From contig JANQLP010000102.1 of the NCBI GenBank assembly GCA_028280515.1, positions 1-39,814 of the forward strand: a DNA stretch of 39,814 nucleotides, read 5' to 3'. Every line of letters begins with the position of its first letter. The stretch's first letter is position 1. The stretch comes from Hyphomicrobiales bacterium. Its GTDB lineage: Bacteria; Pseudomonadota; Alphaproteobacteria; Rhizobiales; Methyloligellaceae. This document shows positions 36,305-39,814 of this stretch, one piece after another. The notes under the pieces are model-generated. The model worked only from the letters and a program-made list of their open reading frames with translations, was not told the origin of the DNA and did not search any database. Both the position numbers and the translations under genes were made by a program.

Positions 36305-38428
36305 ATGTACCCGACTGCCAGGCACGGTGTTTCCGAAGACATTGAGATTGCGGCCCTTCTTCGCGCCATAAACCGGCGCAAACTCCCGATCGCGATCCTT
36401 GCCATCATGGCCGGGGTGATCACGTACATGTCGCTGAGCGTCGTGACGCCGCTCTATTCCTCACAAGCGCGCATCATCATCGAACGGGAAGACAACTCGT
36501 TCACCCGTCCGACCGCCTCCACGTCGACACAAAACGAAATCAGCACGCTGATGGACAAGGAGGCGGTGTCGAGCCAGGTCCAGGTCCTGTTGTCGCGGGA
36601 TCTGGCAAAAAGCGTGGTCAAGGAACTCAAGCTGGATCAGGACCCCGAGTTCAACAAGAATGCCAAACCCTGGGCCTTCAAACAGTTCCTCGCGCGCTTC
36701 ATGCCGTCGGATTCAAAGTCTCGCCAGGAGGCCTTGCAGGAACGCGTGGTCGACGCCTTTCTTAAACGGCTGACGGTGTTTCAGGTGCAGGACTCACGCG
36801 TAATCGCCATCGACTTCGAATCGAGTAATCCGCAGACGGCCGCCAAGGTCGCCAACACGCTGGCGGAGAACTATCTGACGTGGCAGCAAAGCGAAAAGCT
36901 GCAGCAGACGAAACAGGCGACCACCTGGCTGAACGCGCAAATCAAGGACCTGACGAAGAAGGTCGAGGAAGCCGACATCAAGGCCGAGAAGTTCCGCTCA
37001 TCCACCGGCCTCCTTCAGGGCAGGGACAATACGAGTCTCGATTCGCAACAGCTCTCCGAACTCAACAGTCAGCTCATACTGGCCAAGGCGAACCGGACGG
37101 AAGCGGAGGCGCGTGCGGCGCTTATCCAGAAGATGCTGAAGGACAAGGGTGAAGTTGACGATGCGGCCGACGTCATGAACTCGCGCCTGATCCAACGGCT
37201 CCTGGAGCAACGCATCCAGGTGCAGCGCACGCTTGCGGAACTGTCGGCCACGTTGCTGCCGTCGCACCCGCGCATCAAGCAGTTGAATTCCGAGCTTGCG
37301 GATTTGCGGCGGCAAATCCGTCAGGAGGCCCGCAAGGTCGTTTCCAGCCTGGAAAGCGAAGCTGAGATCGCGGGCGCCCGCGAACGCTCGCTGCGTGACA
37401 GCCTGGCGCAGCTCAAGAACACCGCCGCGAAGGCGAATGAGAGCCAGATAAAATTGCGCGCCCTTGAACGGGAGGCAACGGCGAACCGGGAAGTGCTGGA
37501 ATCCTATTTGACGCGATATCGCGAAGCGACGACCCGCAGCGACACTTTGTCGGTTCCGTCCCACGCCAGCATCATCTCCCACGCCCATGTCGCTAGCAAG
37601 CCGTCCTTCCCGAAGAAGGGTCCGCTTGCCCTGTTGGCCACGGCCGCCGTGGCTCTGCTGGGCATTGCCTACACTGTGGCCCGGGAGTTGATCGTCCCGC
37701 AGCAATCCGCCATGCGGCGCGACTACGAGCCGGCGCAGGACCAGGCGCAGCAGCAGATGGATTTAGCTGAACCTACGCACCAGCCGGACCGTCCCGGGTA
37801 CGAGGTGCTGAAATCCTCAAGAAGACTGATCAACATGCTCGGGAAGTGTGGAAGCAGTCGCGTCCTCCTTGTTGCGGCGTCGTCCGGTTTCGAGACGGCA
37901 AACCAGGCCATCGACGTTGCACGCGGCCTCGTGGCGAACGGGCGAAGCGTCATCCTGGTTGATGCGCTCGAACAGGGCGACCACGTGGCACTTGCGCTCG
38001 ACCTGCCGGAAGCGCCGGGCGTTGCCGAACTCCAGTCGGGCACAACCCGCTTTGAAGACGCCGTGCGCCGCGATCCAGGCTCCGACATGCATATCATCTC
38101 CGGTACGACGGCTCCGCGGCAGACAACGCAACTCCAAACTCAGGCGTTCGCCCGCATGCTTGCCGCGCTGGAAGCCGCATATGACGTCGTGTTTGTTTAT
38201 GTCGGCATTAACGAGTTCGGCCAGATCGCAACTCTCCCCGCCCGCGCCCCGAGCGACGTCGTGATCGTGACGGCTTCCGCCGAGTTTGCGGAGAAAGCGC
38301 GCTGGCTCGCGGACCGCATCCTCGACGACCGCCTGCCGGTGCAGAGCGTCTTTGTGATCGAGGGGAACAACGGGTCGTTGCTGACGCTTCCCCAGCTGCC
38401 GTTCATGCGCCGGGCACCGGCCGCGTAG
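36305..38428 (+). CDS. Wzc/GumC-like chain-length determinant with degenerate tyrosine-kinase domain
   Basis: A 707-residue inner-membrane co-polymerase controlling exopolysaccharide length and export. The Wzz domain starts at residue 12, with a first helix (PIAILAIMAGVITYMSLSVV, about 31-50). Long coiled coil fills about 190-420, and a second helix (GPLALLATAAVALLGIAYTV) lies near 440-460. The cytosolic C-terminus (about 505-690) has the strand order of a BY-kinase: RVLLVAASSGFETANQAIDV, then SVILVDALEQ. The Walker A loop (GxGKS/T) is replaced by ASSGFETA without Lys, Walker A' is changed from D-x-D to DAL, and the tail has no tyrosine cluster. It should not bind or hydrolyse ATP normally. 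ATG 36305 is chosen; GTG 36293 is possible. Confidence 0.88.
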   Translation: MYPTARHGVSEDIEIAALLRAINRRKLPIAILAIMAGVITYMSLSVVTPLYSSQARIIIEREDNSFTRPTASTSTQNEISTLMDKEAVSSQVQVLLSRDLAKSVVKELKLDQDPEFNKNAKPWAFKQFLARFMPSDSKSRQEALQERVVDAFLKRLTVFQVQDSRVIAIDFESSNPQTAAKVANTLAENYLTWQQSEKLQQTKQATTWLNAQIKDLTKKVEEADIKAEKFRSSTGLLQGRDNTSLDSQQLSELNSQLILAKANRTEAEARAALIQKMLKDKGEVDDAADVMNSRLIQRLLEQRIQVQRTLAELSATLLPSHPRIKQLNSELADLRRQIRQEARKVVSSLESEAEIAGARERSLRDSLAQLKNTAAKANESQIKLRALEREATANREVLESYLTRYREATTRSDTLSVPSHASIISHAHVASKPSFPKKGPLALLATAAVALLGIAYTVARELIVPQQSAMRRDYEPAQDQAQQQMDLAEPTHQPDRPGYEVLKSSRRLINMLGKCGSSRVLLVAASSGFETANQAIDVARGLVANGRSVILVDALEQGDHVALALDLPEAPGVAELQSGTTRFEDAVRRDPGSDMHIISGTTAPRQTTQLQTQAFARMLAALEAAYDVVFVYVGINEFGQIATLPARAPSDVVIVTASAEFAEKARWLADRILDDRLPVQSVFVIEGNNGSLLTLPQLPFMRRAPAA

Positions 38429-38450
38429 ACCGCTTGCCGGAGGCTGGGCG

Positions 38451-39677
38451 CTACGACGTTCCGTAAAGCCTGCGGCGGGTCGCCTGTGCAAGGGCCCAAA
38501 GGGCAGGGCGCGTCTTGATGAACCGCTTGGTCGCGGTCAACACCGCCGACGGTGCCGTTAGAAGATACCCCCGCTCATCGAAGGCGATGCTGCTCTGGAT
38601 GAGCGGTGTGCTGACATCGCACCACTCGTTTTTATGGCGTGCATCGCCCGCGCCCATATCGAAAAAATTCACCCCCTTGCGGCAGGCGTCTTCGATCTGC
38701 CGATGCAGAAGCAGCGCGCCGGGGGAGAATTTCCGCATTGGCCCATCGTGAATGGACGTGAGGAGCGTGGTGAAAGCGTCTTTGAAGAATATGCCGCAGG
38801 AGATGGCGGCGTATTCGTCGCCGGCCTTCAGATACGCGATCTCGAGCGTGCCTTGTTGCCCGGTCGGCCAGGAAGCGAGCTCATGGTAGAAGGCCCGGCT
38901 CGGCCCATCGGCAAACACGTTGGCAATCCCTTGTTCGGAGAACTGCACCGTCTTCTGCCGGAAGAACTCCTCAAGCAACCCGCGGCGTTCGCCGGCAGTC
39001 TTTGCCCAGCCGATCGTCACATCGCACTCTTCGCGCAGCCGTCGCTCCTTGCGGCGTAACGTGTTACGGGATTTACCGGAGAACCGGTTGCGATAGAGCG
39101 TGTCAAAGTCCCGGTCGAGCAGAACCGCGTGCCCGTCGTTCGCGCTCGGGTGGTGGGGCAGCAGCCCCATAGGATTAGGAATGCCGTCGCGCTCCACGGG
39201 CTGGTTTTCGAAGCGCGCCGCGTTCGCCCCAATCAGGCTGGCGGCCTGGTTGAGAAGAGCGCGCATGTCTTCGCCCGTAACGCGCAGCGCGAAGTTCGGG
39301 TCAAAGATACCCATATTGTAGTTCGACTGCTCGGCTCCGATCCAATACAGGCAGCGTATGCCGTATACCTCACTGATCTCGAACGGCCAGACGAACTGGA
39401 CGTCGCCATCCTCGGCGTGCCCGCACACGATGGCCGGCTCCGCACCGGCAGGCGCTGAAACCAGTCGGAACCACGCGTCCGCGCGGGCATAGGTTTGCGC
39501 GTGGGCGCAGACGCCGCGCGTCTCCAGCGTCCGCCACTGGTCTTCGATGGATTGAAGGTCCCGAACAACGGCCAGGCGTAGCCGTCCGGCCGATGTTTGC
39601 ACAGCGCTGATGCAGGGCGCGGACGCGCGTCCTTCCGCCTGCTTCTGCCGCTGCAACGGCAAGGAAACCACCGCCAT
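38451..39677 (-). CDS. CelD/BcsL-type GNAT acyltransferase (Acetyltransf_6)
   Basis: A 408-residue protein of the CelD family, in which two GNAT-like halves resemble FemAB. The N-terminal part shows DLQSIEDQWRTLETRGVCAH and VWPFEISEVYGIRCLYWIGA. The second half has SGKSRNTLRRKERRLREECD (about 203-222), FFRQKTVQFSEQGIANVFAD, and LKAGDEYAAISCGIFFKDAF followed by MRKFSPGALLLHRQIEDACR, the acyl-CoA/acceptor region, then FFDMGAGDARHKNEWCD. Members occur in exopolysaccharide and cellulose loci and may acylate sugars or make N-acyl products; the substrate is unknown. ATG 39677 has GGAG six bases upstream. It converges with the Wzc-like gene across 22 bases. Confidence 0.9.
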   Translation of the reverse strand: MAVVSLPLQRQKQAEGRASAPCISAVQTSAGRLRLAVVRDLQSIEDQWRTLETRGVCAHAQTYARADAWFRLVSAPAGAEPAIVCGHAEDGDVQFVWPFEISEVYGIRCLYWIGAEQSNYNMGIFDPNFALRVTGEDMRALLNQAASLIGANAARFENQPVERDGIPNPMGLLPHHPSANDGHAVLLDRDFDTLYRNRFSGKSRNTLRRKERRLREECDVTIGWAKTAGERRGLLEEFFRQKTVQFSEQGIANVFADGPSRAFYHELASWPTGQQGTLEIAYLKAGDEYAAISCGIFFKDAFTTLLTSIHDGPMRKFSPGALLLHRQIEDACRKGVNFFDMGAGDARHKNEWCDVSTPLIQSSIAFDERGYLLTAPSAVLTATKRFIKTRPALWALAQATRRRLYGTS

Positions 39678-39814
39678 CTGACACTCCAAACGCGATACTA
39701 ACTGCGACCCATGCCAATCGCCCCCGCGGTCAAGGCTTTCTCAAGGAACGTCTGAGATGCTTGGCACCATTAAGTTGACGATGCCCGCAACAAGTTAACT
39801 TGCGGTTGAAGCGT

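Overview
The window is a GC-rich, densely packed chromosomal segment of an alphaproteobacterium, most probably of the order Hyphomicrobiales (Rhizobiales). Supporting markers are the LdtR/L,D-transpeptidase pair, 5-aminolevulinate synthase (the C4 route to haem) followed by a DUF6898 gene, the glyA-nrdR-ribD-ribE-ribBX-ribH-nusB-thiL run, a K+-independent H+-pyrophosphatase, a ubiquinol-cytochrome c chaperone, and the order yceD-plsX-fabH-ihfA-merR-tRNA-Pro. The species cannot be named from the sequence. No phage, insertion sequence, CRISPR array, toxin-antitoxin or defence locus was seen.

Layout. 1-840: the 3' end of parC and a GNAT acetyltransferase. 860-7630 (all minus strand): an aminoacyl-tRNA-protein transferase of the N-degron type, an SLC13/RCK permease, an RDD membrane protein, threonine ammonia-lyase, HemB and an extensin-like exported protein; hemB and ilvA are one base apart. 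7753-12729 (plus): a 3-hydroxyisobutyryl-CoA hydrolase-like enzyme, ldtR, the L,D-transpeptidase gene, hemA and a DUF6898 gene. Two palindromic elements with shared ends separate these from a convergent two-subunit CoA-transferase-family pair (12872-14427).

14594-21361 (plus) is a tight one-carbon/riboflavin/thiamine block: glyA, nrdR, ribD, ribE, a ribB fused to a degenerate GTP cyclohydrolase II domain (RibBX), ribH, nusB and thiL. An MFS transporter and hppA follow, closed by a strong terminator facing a BamE-like lipoprotein. 25684-29999 carries the cytochrome bc1 chaperone, yceD (DUF177), plsX, fabH, ihfA and a MerR regulator, then tRNA-Pro(GGG).

30235-39677 is more accessory: an unassigned Sel1-like small protein, about 440 bp without a convincing gene, then an exopolysaccharide locus. 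On the minus strand it reads Wza-like export lipoprotein, glycosyltransferase, polyprenyl-phosphate sugar-1-phosphate transferase and O-antigen ligase/polymerase. On the plus strand it has a Wzc-like chain-length protein with a decayed kinase domain. A CelD-type acyltransferase closes the window. No flippase is present here.

Most of the window is core metabolism in a conserved order. I did not find a clearly new multi-gene system. The points most worth a second look are the two fusion proteins with apparently dead domains (RibBX and the Wzc-like pseudo-kinase), the extensin domain split by a disordered insert, the CoA-transferase pair lacking the usual glutamate motif, the layered control region before hemA, and the twin palindromes at 12727-12866.
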